Assembly: GCF_008254045.1 (NCBI RefSeq) | Contig: NZ_CP042425.1 | Coordinates: 2,418,001 to 2,482,000, forward strand | From: Limnoglobus roseus | Lineage (GTDB): Bacteria > Planctomycetota > Planctomycetia > Gemmatales > Gemmataceae | Direction: 5' to 3' | Length of the DNA: 64,000 nt | Shown here: positions 52,399 to 63,247 of the stretch, one piece after another | How the letters are laid out: every line of letters starts with the position of its first letter | Numbering within the stretch: position 1 is the stretch's first letter | The notes under the pieces: generated by a model | The model's input: the letters and a program-made list of their open reading frames with translations, nothing else | Databases searched by the model: none | What the model was told of the DNA's origin: nothing | Translations under genes and position numbers: made by a program

Positions 52399-52470
52399 GC
52401 GGGTGTAGCTCAGCGGTAGAGCTCTTGCCTTCCAAGCAAGATGTCGTGGGTTCAAATCCCATCGCCCGCT
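52399..52470 (+). tRNA. tRNA-Gly (TCC)
   Basis: Acceptor GCGGGTG/CGCCCGC, D-arm AGCTCAGCGGTAGAGC, anticodon stem CTTGC/GCAAG around loop CTTCCAA (anticodon TCC), T-arm GTGGGTTCAAATCCCAT. Confidence 0.95.
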
Positions 52471-52544
52471 CTGGCCGAACGGCCTAGCCCCTCGTATCAC
52501 TCTCAGAGCCGATAAAATCGGCCGAGGGAGTTTATCCCCTATTT

Positions 52545-52618
<74 letters not shown>

Positions 52619-52762
52619 CGGCTGAGAAGGGTTGTCGAAGGCTTGACGGCGTACGATTAACAACCATTCGAACGGCGGGTAGCGGTTGCCGCGTGGGGCG
52701 GTGGCCAACGACTGACAACAGGACGACCTACCTCCACGGGTCATCTACTTCGGAGAATTGCG

Positions 52763-54004
<1,242 letters not shown>

Positions 54005-54120
54005 TAGCGAGTTGTGAGTGACGAGTTGCGGGCGAAGAGGTGGCGAGAAGAAGATGGTGAGGCGTCCCATCCATTGGGGTGCCGGGTTTTCTCTCGCTAT
54101 TCGTTGCTCGCAACTGCCAC

Positions 54121-54193
<73 letters not shown>

Positions 54194-54331
54194 CTTCCCA
54201 AGACTACGCCCGACCCCGTGTTCGCCGGAACGCGGGGTTTTGCTTACAATATCGGCCGACAGAGCGGCGGGCAGCGAGAGAGCCGTTGCCCGTGACCCGT
54301 TGACTGCCCCAGGACGGACCAAAGGACGGAC

Positions 54332-55282
54332 ATGGCCACCACTGCCATTCAACCACTCCCGACCCAGACGCCCCCGGCGAACGAAACCACCCGCCTGCTC
54401 GTGGGCAGTGTCATCGGGGCCGCGTTCATCTTGGGCGGCATCGTCGTGGCCGGGTCCGTCGTGCCGAAGCTCTTCCAGGGCGTGACCCTCGGCAACACGT
54501 TCGTCACGGCGTTCATCAAGATTCTCGCGCAGGTCGCCGTGGTCGGCGGGTTGGCGTTCCTCGGCGGCAAGATGGCCGGGGCGAACCCGCCCAGGGGCCT
54601 CCGCGGTGGTATCTTCCTGGTGATTTCGGTCGTCATCGCGTTCTTCTTCCTCGTGCGGGCCGTCGCCCTGAACTTCGGCGACATCCCCGGGGCCGTGGTG
54701 GCCGCCGGGTTGGGGGCCTTGGGCGTTCGCTTTCTGGCGTCCAAGCGTGGCACCGACACGATGAACACCATCGAAGAACAAGGGTGGCTCCACACCACCG
54801 CCTACAAGCGCACGCAAGGCCGCCGGATGCGGCAGTACACGATGATCGGCATCCTGCTCGTCGGCCTCAGCGGCGTCTGGTCGATGATGCACCGCGACGT
54901 GCTGTCGACCGGCGACCTCGTCTACGCCATGCCGTTCGGCCTGCCGAGCCTGACCGCCATGACCGACGCGCAGTTCTCCGTGCCACTGGTGCTCGCACTC
55001 GCGACGCTGTGGCTGGCGTGGCGGGCCATCAACATCCCGACCTTCGCCGACTTCCTGATCGCCACCGAAGCCGAGATGAACAAGGTGTCGTGGTCGTCGC
55101 GCAAGCGGCTGGTCCAAGACACCATCGTCGTGCTCATCACGACGCTCCTGTTGACCCTGTTCCTGCTCGTCATCGACCTGTTCTGGGGCTGGTTCCTCTC
55201 GGACCTCCTGCACATTCTGCCGAAGGCCGACCCGAACAAGGCGAAGCAGTCTGACGAAACCGGGCTGAAGCAGCCGTGGTAA
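54332..55282 (+). CDS. secE: Preprotein translocase subunit SecE with multi-pass N-terminal extension, 316 aa
   Basis: The C-terminal about 90 residues are SecE: FADFLIATEAEMNKVSWSSR, KRLVQDTIVVLITTLLLTLF, then VIDLFWGWFL. Bacterial SecE is usually 60-130 residues; here about 220 residues precede it with five or so further membrane segments (LLVGSVIGAAFILGGIVVAG; GGIFLVISVVIAFFFLVRAV; MIGILLVGLSGVW; LVLALATLWLAWRA). ATG 54332 follows GGACGGAC. SecE stabilises SecY in the membrane; the extension's role is unknown. 35 bases before nusG. Confidence 0.93.
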   Translation: MATTAIQPLPTQTPPANETTRLLVGSVIGAAFILGGIVVAGSVVPKLFQGVTLGNTFVTAFIKILAQVAVVGGLAFLGGKMAGANPPRGLRGGIFLVISVVIAFFFLVRAVALNFGDIPGAVVAAGLGALGVRFLASKRGTDTMNTIEEQGWLHTTAYKRTQGRRMRQYTMIGILLVGLSGVWSMMHRDVLSTGDLVYAMPFGLPSLTAMTDAQFSVPLVLALATLWLAWRAINIPTFADFLIATEAEMNKVSWSSRKRLVQDTIVVLITTLLLTLFLLVIDLFWGWFLSDLLHILPKADPNKAKQSDETGLKQPW

Positions 55283-55317
55283 TCGATGCCCGCGGCGGAA
55301 CATTCCACGAGTGACCA

Positions 55318-56274
55318 ATGACCACCGAAGACGTTAGCCCGACGCCCACCGCCGAAGTGGTTCCCCCTTCCGCCGAACCGGAACGCACGGCGGACGTTGT
55401 CCCGGCCGAAGTTGCCCCGGAATCCGTCGCCGAAGCCCCCGAACACCCCACCCCTATCGCAGATGAGCCGGCCCCGACGCCGCAACCTCTGGCGGCCGTG
55501 CCGCTGACGGCTGACGACTCCCCGACCGAACACGCCCCGAAGAAGGTGAAGAAGCCGAAGGCGGCCGTCGCCTCGGCCGCGGAGGCGGTCGTCGAAGACG
55601 CAGCCCCGACCCCCGAACCCACGTCGGCGGCCCCGGTTGCACCGGAAGCGGAGAATAAGAAGAAGTGGTACGTGGTGAAGGTGGCCAGCGGCCAGGAAGA
55701 CTCGATCAAGGCCCGTCTGGAGCGGAACATCAAGATCGAAGGGCTGGAGCCGTTCATCAGCCAGATCGTGATCCCCGTCGAGCGCGTCACCGAAATCAAG
55801 AAGACGACGAAGAAGAACGAAGACGGCGAAAAGGTGACGAAGGAAAAGCGGGTCATCAAGGAAAAGAAGAAGTACCCCGGCTACCTGATGGCCGAGGTCG
55901 AGTTCAACGACCAGGTGCAGTACCTCTTCCGCGAAACGCCCGGCGTCGGTGACTTCGTCGGTGGCGGCCCGAACAAGCCGCCCGCCCCGATGACCGACTA
56001 CGAAGTCCAGCGGATGCTCGGCAACGAGGTGTCTGCGAAGGACGCCCCGAACATGAAGGGCAGTCCGAAGAAGATCAAGGTGAAGATCGACCTGGAACGC
56101 GGCGACAAGGTCCGTCTCCGCGACGGTGCGTTCGCCGGCACCGAGGGTGAAGTGCTGGAAATCGCCGAGGCGAAGGACGAATCGGAAACGCCGAAGATCA
56201 CGGTGAAGGTCCAGTTCTGGGGCCGCGATGTGAAGATCGACAACCTCGAATTCTGGCAAGTTGATAAGGTCTAG
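55318..56274 (+). CDS. nusG: Transcription termination/antitermination protein NusG with long N-terminal tail, 318 aa
   Basis: About 115 N-terminal residues are low complexity (PTPTAEVVPPSAEPERTADV and similar). Then the NGN domain starts KKWYVVKVASGQEDSIKARL and includes KKYPGYLMAEVEFNDQVQYL and FRETPGVGDFVGG, interrupted by a charged insertion (IKKTTKKNEDGEKVTKEKRV). The KOW domain is GDKVRLRDGAFAGTEGEVLE. It couples RNA polymerase to ribosome or Rho. Last gene of the tuf-secE-nusG block; a strong hairpin follows instead of rplK. Confidence 0.95.
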   Translation: MTTEDVSPTPTAEVVPPSAEPERTADVVPAEVAPESVAEAPEHPTPIADEPAPTPQPLAAVPLTADDSPTEHAPKKVKKPKAAVASAAEAVVEDAAPTPEPTSAAPVAPEAENKKKWYVVKVASGQEDSIKARLERNIKIEGLEPFISQIVIPVERVTEIKKTTKKNEDGEKVTKEKRVIKEKKKYPGYLMAEVEFNDQVQYLFRETPGVGDFVGGGPNKPPAPMTDYEVQRMLGNEVSAKDAPNMKGSPKKIKVKIDLERGDKVRLRDGAFAGTEGEVLEIAEAKDESETPKITVKVQFWGRDVKIDNLEFWQVDKV

Positions 56275-56299
56275 TCGGCCGTCGAACGCTTCCTCTGAA

Positions 56300-56349
56300 A
56301 TCAACGGCGAGGGTCGCGGCGCAAGCGTGACCCTCGCCGTTGATGTTTT
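56300..56349 (+). terminator. Terminator hairpin after nusG
   Basis: ATCAACGGCGAGGGTC (56300-56315) is perfectly complementary to GACCCTCGCCGTTGAT (56329-56344), loop of 13 bases, followed by GTTTTA. It begins 26 bases after the nusG stop and shows that rplK no longer follows in the same transcript. Confidence 0.85.
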
Positions 56350-56752
56350 ACCGCACTTCCCGCCAAACGCGATCCAGAATGCCTTCCAGCGCCGCGTCGG
56401 CTTTCTCCGGCGGTTCCACGCCACTCGTGAACACTGCGCGACATCATCTACACGGTGACGGTCATCAGCTGGGAACGCCTCCCAGGCCCTTCCCATTGAG
56501 AGGGTGGGAGTCGAATACGCTCCCGGTACGTCACTTCGTCGTACCAAGTTCCGCCCGCAAAAATATTCGCGCCACCATCGCATCCCCTTGCCATCGGCTC
56601 AGCAAAGATTAAAACAACTCTATCTTATCGAGATTAAGTCTCAATAAGATCCGCCGAGTCTGCTCCGCTTCCGCCGCAACGTGCTATCCTCGCACGATTT
56701 GCTCGCACGCAACGCAACTCACATCTGTTCCACTTTTTGAGGAGACGCTCTC
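56350..56752. promoter_or_regulatory. Upstream region of the pseudopilin gene with AT-rich palindrome
   Basis: About 400 bases without a gene. At 56622-56650 ATCTTATCGAGA and TCTCAATAAGAT form a near-perfect palindrome (one mismatch) around TTAAG, in an AT-rich patch unlike the rest of the region. It lies about 100 bases upstream of the DUF1559 start (56753) and looks like an operator or promoter-proximal site. No confident promoter boxes identified. Confidence 0.5.
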
Positions 56753-57751
56753 GTGAGCCGTCGTCGTTCTGCGTTTACCTTGATTGAACTGCTGGTCGTC
56801 ATTGCGATTATCGCAATTTTGATCGGCCTGCTCCTGCCCGCCGTGCAAAAGGTCCGCGAGGCCGTGGCGCGGATCAAGTGTACCAACAACTTAAAGCAAA
56901 TCGGCCTCGCCATGCACAACTTCCACGACCAGTTCAACGCGCTACCGCACTTTTTCAAGTTCAGCCCGCCGCCCGCCACTACCGGCGCGTGCCCCGCAAA
57001 GCGGAACCCGTTCATGCTCCTGCTGCCGTTCCTCGAACAGCCGAGCTACGAGACCAACACCGAGATCCGCACAAAGTCGATCGCGGCCTACCTTTGCCCG
57101 TCCGACCGTCCGCCGGACGGCGCGGCAGCGACCTACATGTCGTACGGCATCAACTCCGGGACGCAGAACTACGGGTGGGCCGCGAACTGCGCCCGAAACG
57201 ACCCGGCCGCTTACTATTGCGTGTACTACCCCAAGGATCGGCAGTACTTCGACGGCATCTTTGACTTCGCGGCATCCTGCACCTCCGGCGGCGGCGGGCA
57301 GGTGGTGTCCTTGATGAGCATCACCGACGGCACGTCGAACACGCTGGCCTTCGGCGAACGGTGGGGCGTGATCCGGGACGAGTTCACCGGGGCACCGACG
57401 GCGCACCTCTCCCCGCCGACGTGGGTGGACACCTACCAGACGCTGCCCACGCTGGCCGGCAACAAGTTGAACACGCACGTCACCAACAGCAGTGCCGGCA
57501 CCTCGATGTTCTGGGGGAGTTACTTCCACGCCTTCCGTTCCAACCACACCGGCGGGTGCAATTTCACGATGGCCGACGGGTCGGTGCGGTTCATTACCGA
57601 CCGGATCAACGGCGACGCCACGCCCGGAAACCAGTACCCGGTCGGGACGGCGGCCCCCAGCCAGGGGCCGGTCAACACCAACGCATCCGGGCCGATGTTC
57701 CGCGCCCTGGCCACGCGGAACGGCGGGGAGGTACTCAATAATGACAACTGA
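56753..57751 (+). CDS. DUF1559 pseudopilin-like protein, 332 aa
   Basis: Classical type IV pilin-like start [20 protein letters not shown] with the prepilin peptidase site before F, then [20 protein letters not shown] and [20 protein letters not shown] of the DUF1559 family, and the C-terminal [22 protein letters not shown] 56753 is preceded by GAGGAGACGC. These abundant planctomycete proteins are presumed to form pili or surface structures; the exact role is unknown. Confidence 0.95.
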   Translation: MSRRRSAFTLIELLVVIAIIAILIGLLLPAVQKVREAVARIKCTNNLKQIGLAMHNFHDQFNALPHFFKFSPPPATTGACPAKRNPFMLLLPFLEQPSYETNTEIRTKSIAAYLCPSDRPPDGAAATYMSYGINSGTQNYGWAANCARNDPAAYYCVYYPKDRQYFDGIFDFAASCTSGGGGQVVSLMSITDGTSNTLAFGERWGVIRDEFTGAPTAHLSPPTWVDTYQTLPTLAGNKLNTHVTNSSAGTSMFWGSYFHAFRSNHTGGCNFTMADGSVRFITDRINGDATPGNQYPVGTAAPSQGPVNTNASGPMFRALATRNGGEVLNNDN

Positions 57752-57968
57752 ATCCTGGCCGCTCTGGCAAAAAGTGGCGGCCGTCGCCGTCGTGCTGGGG
57801 GTGAGTGCCGGCGGCCTTTGGCTGGTCGTGAGTGCCCTGTTCCCCCCGCGACCTGCGCCGATGACGGCCGAGGAATTCCAGAGCGCATTCCGTAAGGCCG
57901 ATGCCGAGGACCGCGAGAACTGGGAGAAGATGTGGAGGGCGGCCGGGAAGACGCCGCCGCCGGAGTGA
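57741..57968 (+). CDS. Small membrane-anchored protein, 75 aa
   Basis: ATG 57741 overlaps the end of the pseudopilin gene by 11 bases. One N-terminal membrane segment ([20 protein letters not shown]) is followed by a proline-rich stretch and a charged helix ([20 protein letters not shown]). Small membrane genes overlapping DUF1559 genes are common in planctomycetes; function unknown. Confidence 0.7.
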   Translation: MTTESWPLWQKVAAVAVVLGVSAGGLWLVVSALFPPRPAPMTAEEFQSAFRKADAEDRENWEKMWRAAGKTPPPE

Positions 57969-57974
57969 CCTACG

Positions 57975-58002
57975 GCGTGCGGAGGGATCGCCCTCCGCAC
58001 GC
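57975..58002. terminator. Bidirectional terminator hairpin
   Basis: GCGTGCGGAGGG, loop ATCG, CCCTCCGCACGC: a perfect 12-bp stem between the end of the small membrane protein (57968) and the convergent gene end (58029), followed by GCGTTTGC. Confidence 0.8.
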
Positions 58003-58028
58003 GCGTTTGCAAAACCGTGCGTGGGCCG

Positions 58029-59258
58029 TTATCGACCGCGGTTCGCGTACCACGCCTTCAACTCTTGAAACTCCGGCGAGCGGGCGAACGGCTTGCTCTC
58101 CGGGCTTTGAACGATCGCCGGAAAGTTCAGGGTGACTTGCCGTTTCTCGGCGATCGCCTTGAACCACTTTAGCGCCGCCGGGTGGTCGCGCTCGCCGATG
58201 GCGACCGCGATCCGCGCCCAGTAGGCTTCCGTCAGCGTCGGCTCCTCCCGAATCGCCCGTTCGGCTGCTGTCCGGGCTTCGGCAAACCTGCCCGTCTCGG
58301 CCAACACGGTCGCCCGAATCGCGTCGACGCACGGGTCGCCGCCGACGGTCTTTTCGATGGCGGCGAGTGCCTTCAGCGATTGCTTGTGCTGCCGCGTCAG
58401 CAGGTAGAGGTCGAGCGAAATCAGGTCGAGGTTGGGGTCGTCCGGGTGAGCCTGTTGGTACGCCTCGATCTCGCGGACGTGGGCCTCGTCACTGATGGCG
58501 AGGGCCGCTCCGAGGGCGATCAGTTGCGTGTCCTTGTCCTTGCGGAGCACGTCCGGCAGTCTTCGGTAGACAACCATCGCCTCGCCGGCCTTCCCCTCGC
58601 GGACCTTCGCGTGGAAGTCGACGAGTTCCTTGGCGTGCTTTTCCATGAGCTGGATTCGCTCGGACCGGGTTCCCCGCTGGCCCGCGGTCAAACTGTCGAT
58701 GGTCAGCCGCCGCATCGTCTTGCCGAGCGTCTCCCCCATCGTCATAACGCCCACGTCTTCCAGCACGACCTGCCCGGTCGCCGTGCGGGCGAGCAAGATG
58801 TCGTGGTAGTTCAGTCCGCCCTTGCCGTTCAGGATGCGGAAGAACACCCGCGGCCGCCCGTCGACCGTGTGAACGCGGACGAGTTTGTACGACCCGTCAC
58901 CGGCGATCAAGCCTCCGATTTCGTTGGTGAACCGCCGGACGAAGGCGGTGCGCAGGTCCGGCGAGAGGCGCGACGTGTCCATGTCGCTCACCGCCCGGTT
59001 GTACAGGGCTTCCATCGGGGCCAGGCGATCGAGCGCGGCCTTGTCCCGGCCCGCGGCCGCGGCTTCCAGTTGCAGGCCGAACTGCATGGCCTCCTGTTCG
59101 TCCACCGGCGGCCCGACGTTCTCCAGGGCGGGCGGCGGCGAGTCGGCGGCCGGCAGCAGCGACGGCTTCTTCACGATCACGCTCACGGCCGCGATGATGA
59201 CGACCGTGGACCCACACAGAATGCAACTCAGAACGATCCAAACGATCCAGCGGATCAT
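58029..59258 (-). CDS. Membrane-anchored tetratricopeptide-like protein, 409 aa
   Basis: N-terminal membrane anchor (IRWIVWIVLSCILCGSTVVI) followed by a mostly helical, repeat-like protein: residues 50-75 AMQFGLQLEAAAAGRDKAAL, and towards the C-terminus DAIRATVLAETGRFAEARTA, EPTLTEAYWARIAVAIGERD that fit TPR repeats. A middle beta-rich stretch (FRILNGKGGLNYHDILLART) lies between. Function unknown. Confidence 0.75.
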   Translation of the reverse strand: MIRWIVWIVLSCILCGSTVVIIAAVSVIVKKPSLLPAADSPPPALENVGPPVDEQEAMQFGLQLEAAAAGRDKAALDRLAPMEALYNRAVSDMDTSRLSPDLRTAFVRRFTNEIGGLIAGDGSYKLVRVHTVDGRPRVFFRILNGKGGLNYHDILLARTATGQVVLEDVGVMTMGETLGKTMRRLTIDSLTAGQRGTRSERIQLMEKHAKELVDFHAKVREGKAGEAMVVYRRLPDVLRKDKDTQLIALGAALAISDEAHVREIEAYQQAHPDDPNLDLISLDLYLLTRQHKQSLKALAAIEKTVGGDPCVDAIRATVLAETGRFAEARTAAERAIREEPTLTEAYWARIAVAIGERDHPAALKWFKAIAEKRQVTLNFPAIVQSPESKPFARSPEFQELKAWYANRGR

Positions 59259-59485
59259 GCTACTCCCCGATTCACGGTTTCGAAGGACAACTTTAGTTCG
59301 AGACCGTCAGCCGTGCCGGGCAATTCGCGCGAAATCGACCTTTGAGGGGGTGGCGGTGAGTCGGGCCGATGATTGGATTTCCGCGGCCGCCGAACCCGGC
59401 TCGTCGTTTTTCTCTTGAAATCACCCCTCGGCGTGAGACGATACTACTACCGCCGCCGGTCCCGCCTCCTCCCGTGCTCTTCGCC

Positions 59486-61702
59486 ATGCCGATCCGACTC
59501 GCACTCGCTCTGTTCGCGTTCACGCTTCCCGCGGCCGCCGCCGAGCCGCCACCCTCGTTCGCGCACGACGTGTCGGCCGTTCTCAGCCGGGCCGGGTGCA
59601 ACATGGGGGCGTGCCACGGCAACCTCAACGGCAAGGGCGGCCTCAAGCTCTCGCTCCGCGGCGAAGATCCCGCGTTCGACTTCGCCGCCCTCACCCGTGG
59701 GGCGATGGGCCGCCGCGTGGACACCGCCTCGCCGGGCGAGAGCTTGCTGCTCAAGAAGGCCGTCGGCAGCGTGCCGCACGAGGGGGGCGTTCGCTTCCCG
59801 CCGGCGAGCGAAGAGTACGCGATCCTGCGGAAGTGGGTCGCTGCCGGTTGCCCGACGGACACCGACACCGCGGCGAAGTTGGCGAAACTCATCGTGACGC
59901 CGACGCAACAGATTCTTCGCGGTTCGCAGACCTCGTTCCAGTTTTCTGCGACGGCCCACTTCGCCGACGGCTCGACCCGCGATGTGACCACCCTCGTGGC
60001 CATCGAGACGACCACCCTCGGCGTCGTGAAGGTGTTGCCGAGCGGCGAGGTGCAAAAGGAGCAGGACGGCGAGACGGTCATCCTCGTCCGCTACCTCGGC
60101 CAACAAGTGCCGGTGCGGGTCGCATTCATTCCCGATTCGCCGGTGCCGGACGTGTCGGTGTTGAAATCGAACAATCGCATCGACGCCCTCGTCGCGAAGC
60201 AACTGTTGGAACTGCGCATCCCGCCGTCGGGGTTGTGTGCGGACGAAGTCTTCATCCGCCGGGCGTCCCTCGACGCCTGCGGTACGCTGCCGACAGCCGA
60301 CGCCGTGCGGAAATTCCTCGCGGACAAGTCGCCGAACAAGCGTGAGAAGCTGATCGACGCGCTGCTCGCCCGGCCGGAGTTCGCTGAATACTGGGCGATG
60401 AAGTGGTCAGACCTGCTACGGAACGAGGAGAAGTCGCTCGACAAGAAGGGCGTGCAGGTCTACCACCGCTGGATCAAGGATTGGTTCGCCGCCGACCGGC
60501 CGCTGAACGAATTCGCACGCGAAATCCTGTCCGCCCGCGGCAGTACCTACGAGAACCCGCCGACGAACTTTTACCGGGCCGTCCGCGACCCGCAAGCACG
60601 GGCGGAGGCCGTTGCGCAAGTCTTCCTCGGCGTGCGGGTCAGCTGCGCGAAGTGCCACAACCACCCGTTCGACCGCTGGACGCAGGACGACTACCACCGC
60701 TTCGCCGCGTTCTTCCCGCGGGTGCAGTACCGCCTTCTGAACAACAGCCGCAAGGACGACCTCGACAAGCACGAGTTTATCGGCGAGCAAGTCGTCTTCA
60801 CTGCTCGCAGCGGCGAGACGACCCTGCCGCGAACCGGCGGCGTGGCCGTGCCGAAGACGCTCGGTGATGACCGCTCGCCGAAGGACGACGACGACCGCCT
60901 CGGGATGCTCGCGGAGTGGATCGCGGCCCCGGACAACCCGTTCTTCGCGAAGGCGCAGGCGAACCGCGTCTGGTTCCACCTCCTCGGCCGCGGCCTCGTG
61001 GAGCCGGACGACGACTTCAAGGTGGCGAACCCGCCCTCGAACGCGGAACTGCTCGACCACCTCGCGGCTGCGTTCAAGGCCGGTGGCTTCCGGCTCAAAC
61101 CGTTCGTGAAGACGATTCTGCTCTCGCGGACGTACCAACTTTCGAGCAGCACCAACGACCGCAACTCGACCGATAGCACGCATTTTTCGCACGCCTTGAT
61201 CCAACCGCTCGAAGCCGAGCAACTGCTCGACGGCGTGAGCCGCGTCTTCGGCGTCAACCCTCAATTCGCCGGCTACCCCAGCGGGATGCGGGCCGGGGCC
61301 GTGCCGGCGATGTCGCAGGCCGGCACGGGCGGCCGTCGCGGGGCGGCGTCGATGAGCGAGCGATTCCTCCGCGTCTTCGGCAAGCCGGAGCGCCTGCTGA
61401 CGTGCGACTGCGAGCGGAGCGAGGAGGCCGGGCTGTTGCAGGCGTTCCAGATGATTAATGGCGAGCAGATTAACGCCATGCTCCGCCGCGACGACAACCG
61501 CATCGGCAAACTGCTCGACCAGAAACTGACCGACGAGGAGGTGTTGGACGAACTCTACCTCGCGGCCCTGAGCCGCTTCCCGACGGAGTTGGAGAAGAGT
61601 AAACTGCTCGACTACGTGCAATCGAAAAAGGACCGCCGCACCGGGTGGGAAGACGTGACCTGGGGACTGGTGAACGCGAAGGAGTTCTTGTTGCGGCGGT
61701 GA
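59486..61702 (+). CDS. DUF1549/DUF1553 (PSD1-type) planctomycete cytochrome-like protein, 738 aa
   Basis: ATG 59486 gives a signal peptide (IRLALALFAFTLPAAAAEPP). The N-terminal cytochrome-like motif GCNMGACHGNLNGKG is of the C-x4-CH type known from this family. The DUF1549 part follows (IDALVAKQLLELRIPPSGLC, FIRRASLDACGTLPTADAVR, FAEYWAMKWSDLLRNEEKSL), a second CAKCHNHPFDRW (CxxCH), then the DUF1553 part (IAAPDNPFFAKAQANRVWFH, LLGRGLVEPDDDFKVANPPS, FVKTILLSRTYQLSS). Exported; abundant in planctomycetes and thought to act in carbohydrate degradation or electron transfer. It lacks an adjacent DUF1501 partner. Confidence 0.93.
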   Translation: MPIRLALALFAFTLPAAAAEPPPSFAHDVSAVLSRAGCNMGACHGNLNGKGGLKLSLRGEDPAFDFAALTRGAMGRRVDTASPGESLLLKKAVGSVPHEGGVRFPPASEEYAILRKWVAAGCPTDTDTAAKLAKLIVTPTQQILRGSQTSFQFSATAHFADGSTRDVTTLVAIETTTLGVVKVLPSGEVQKEQDGETVILVRYLGQQVPVRVAFIPDSPVPDVSVLKSNNRIDALVAKQLLELRIPPSGLCADEVFIRRASLDACGTLPTADAVRKFLADKSPNKREKLIDALLARPEFAEYWAMKWSDLLRNEEKSLDKKGVQVYHRWIKDWFAADRPLNEFAREILSARGSTYENPPTNFYRAVRDPQARAEAVAQVFLGVRVSCAKCHNHPFDRWTQDDYHRFAAFFPRVQYRLLNNSRKDDLDKHEFIGEQVVFTARSGETTLPRTGGVAVPKTLGDDRSPKDDDDRLGMLAEWIAAPDNPFFAKAQANRVWFHLLGRGLVEPDDDFKVANPPSNAELLDHLAAAFKAGGFRLKPFVKTILLSRTYQLSSSTNDRNSTDSTHFSHALIQPLEAEQLLDGVSRVFGVNPQFAGYPSGMRAGAVPAMSQAGTGGRRGAASMSERFLRVFGKPERLLTCDCERSEEAGLLQAFQMINGEQINAMLRRDDNRIGKLLDQKLTDEEVLDELYLAALSRFPTELEKSKLLDYVQSKKDRRTGWEDVTWGLVNAKEFLLRR

Positions 61703-61720
61703 TCGAGCGGGGAGAGCGAA

Positions 61721-62098
61721 ATGACGCGATTCCAAAAGCGATTCTTCCTCAGCCTCGTCGGCCTCGTCTTACTGACGTTTGTGGGCTGGTTCTTCTCGGC
61801 GTATCCGCGGGGATTATTCGCGGCGTATGCCGATCGAGTTGCCGGTCATGACGAAATCAAAGTCTTCGGCTATCCGCCCCCGGAGATTGGGGAGTACAGC
61901 CGACTCCTCCGAGAGCGGTACGGGGTCAAGATGAATGTCGTCGCGGGGTGTGTCGTCACGCAAGACCTGGAGTGGTACGTGGACGGCTACAATTCTGTTT
62001 CCGAACCCCGCATCCGAGAAAAGTTTGGCAAGGACATCTTTGAAGAGTGTTGGAACGAGGCGAAACAGGCGATCCCAAAGAAGCCGGTCGATCGTTAG
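61721..62098 (+). CDS. Membrane-anchored protein of unknown function, 125 aa
   Basis: One N-terminal membrane helix (RFFLSLVGLVLLTFVGWFFS) followed by a globular part (IGEYSRLLRERYGVKMNVVA, YVDGYNSVSEPRIREKFGKD). No family recognised. It starts 18 bases after the DUF1549/1553 gene. Confidence 0.65.
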   Translation: MTRFQKRFFLSLVGLVLLTFVGWFFSAYPRGLFAAYADRVAGHDEIKVFGYPPPEIGEYSRLLRERYGVKMNVVAGCVVTQDLEWYVDGYNSVSEPRIREKFGKDIFEECWNEAKQAIPKKPVDR

Positions 62099-62113
62099 TT
62101 TCGATTTCATTTC

Positions 62114-62163
62114 CCGCGTAGCGGGTCGGCCAACGGCCGGTCGATGGCCGACCCGCTACGCGG
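62114..62163. terminator. Perfect 19-bp palindrome between convergent genes
   Basis: The arm from 62114 (starting CCGCGTAGCGGGTCGGCCA) is perfectly complementary to the arm ending 62163, with a 12-base loop. It lies in the 82 bases between the stop at 62098 and the convergent stop at 62181, the expected place for a bidirectional terminator. Confidence 0.85.
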
Positions 62164-62180
62164 CTCAAGACGAGTTGACG

Positions 62181-63173
62181 TCACGCCGCCCGCTTCATCT
62201 CTCGGTTCTGCGGCTGCTTCGTGATTCGCTCCACCCACCCGTCCACTTCCTCGCGCGGCAGCATTCGCAGCAGGTGCAGTTCGCCCTTGAGGGCCGAGAA
62301 CCTGCGGCCGACGGGCCACTGTCGCGGGTACGTGGCCTCGCCGAGCAGCAGCACGCGCTCGCCGAGGACCGTCGGAATCACATGCGGCGATTCGTGGCCC
62401 CACAGCCAGTTCGCGGCCCCGTCGAAGCCGGTCGGCAGTGTGCCGTCGCTTCGCAGGGCGTTAGGGCGGAATAGTTGGTAGCTCGCGGTCGCGATTTCGG
62501 CGGCGGGGTCGGTCGGCTGGTCGATGTAAGCGTCGGCGACCCGTGCATCGGGGGCGGTGCCGGGGAAGTAGCCGCGGGTCGGTGAGCCGGTCGCGGCGTC
62601 GGCCAGAAGGACGTGCAGTTGGTCGAGGTTCACGATGCCCTGCAACTGGAAGCGGAAGCCGGCGCGGGCCGCGGGGTACAGCACCGTGACGATCACGTCG
62701 TCGGTCGCGGCGAGGAGGGCCGCGAACTCGTGACAGGCATTGTGGTTGGCGGCGAAACTCGCCAGCCGGTCGCGCAGTTGCGGCACCGCACGGGCCACGC
62801 GGCGGACTTCCACGCTGGCGGCACAGGCCGTGAAGGCGTCGTCGATCAGGTCGGTGAGGTCGGCCCACGCCCTCGCCCCGATCGGCATCTGGCGGGCCGT
62901 CGGGACCGTGAAGCGGTCGGCGAGGAAGTTCGGCCGGGCGGCCGGGCGTTCCTGGCCTTTCGAACCGGCGAAGAAGAACAGGGGCGGCACGCCCCAGCGT
63001 GTGGCCTTCCGTTCCCGCGCCCGGCAGGCGTCGCGGAACGGGACCGCGGCGGCCAGTGTGTCGTTGAGCTTCCGCAGCAGGCCGAGGGCGGCGAACGCGA
63101 CGTTCGGCCCGTCGGCTTGCACGCCGGGCCGTCGGCTCGGCCCGGCTCGGAAGGGAATCACGTCTCGCGGCAT
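62181..63173 (-). CDS. Hypothetical protein, 330 aa
   Basis: ATG 63173 has GGATGAGG 8 bases upstream; ATG 63191 is possible but less supported. The protein (MPRDVIPFRAGPSRRPGVQA) is rich in alanine and arginine, with no signal peptide or membrane segment. Recurrent segments include VAFAALGLLRKLNDTLAAAV, FTACAASVEVRRVARAVPQL, HACHEFAALLAA-type helices and LLLGEATYPRQWPVGRRFSA. No known family recognised; it may be a conserved planctomycete hypothetical. Confidence 0.7.
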   Translation of the reverse strand: MPRDVIPFRAGPSRRPGVQADGPNVAFAALGLLRKLNDTLAAAVPFRDACRARERKATRWGVPPLFFFAGSKGQERPAARPNFLADRFTVPTARQMPIGARAWADLTDLIDDAFTACAASVEVRRVARAVPQLRDRLASFAANHNACHEFAALLAATDDVIVTVLYPAARAGFRFQLQGIVNLDQLHVLLADAATGSPTRGYFPGTAPDARVADAYIDQPTDPAAEIATASYQLFRPNALRSDGTLPTGFDGAANWLWGHESPHVIPTVLGERVLLLGEATYPRQWPVGRRFSALKGELHLLRMLPREEVDGWVERITKQPQNREMKRAA

Positions 63174-63247
63174 CGGGTGGTCCTCATCCATGAGTACCCC
63201 ATTACCGCACGAACCGCCGAATCGTGCAAGCCGAAGTGCGGCCGCCG

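Noticed and set aside
54922..56583. 553-codon minus-strand ORF over nusG
   Set aside because: Antisense shadow of SecE and NusG.
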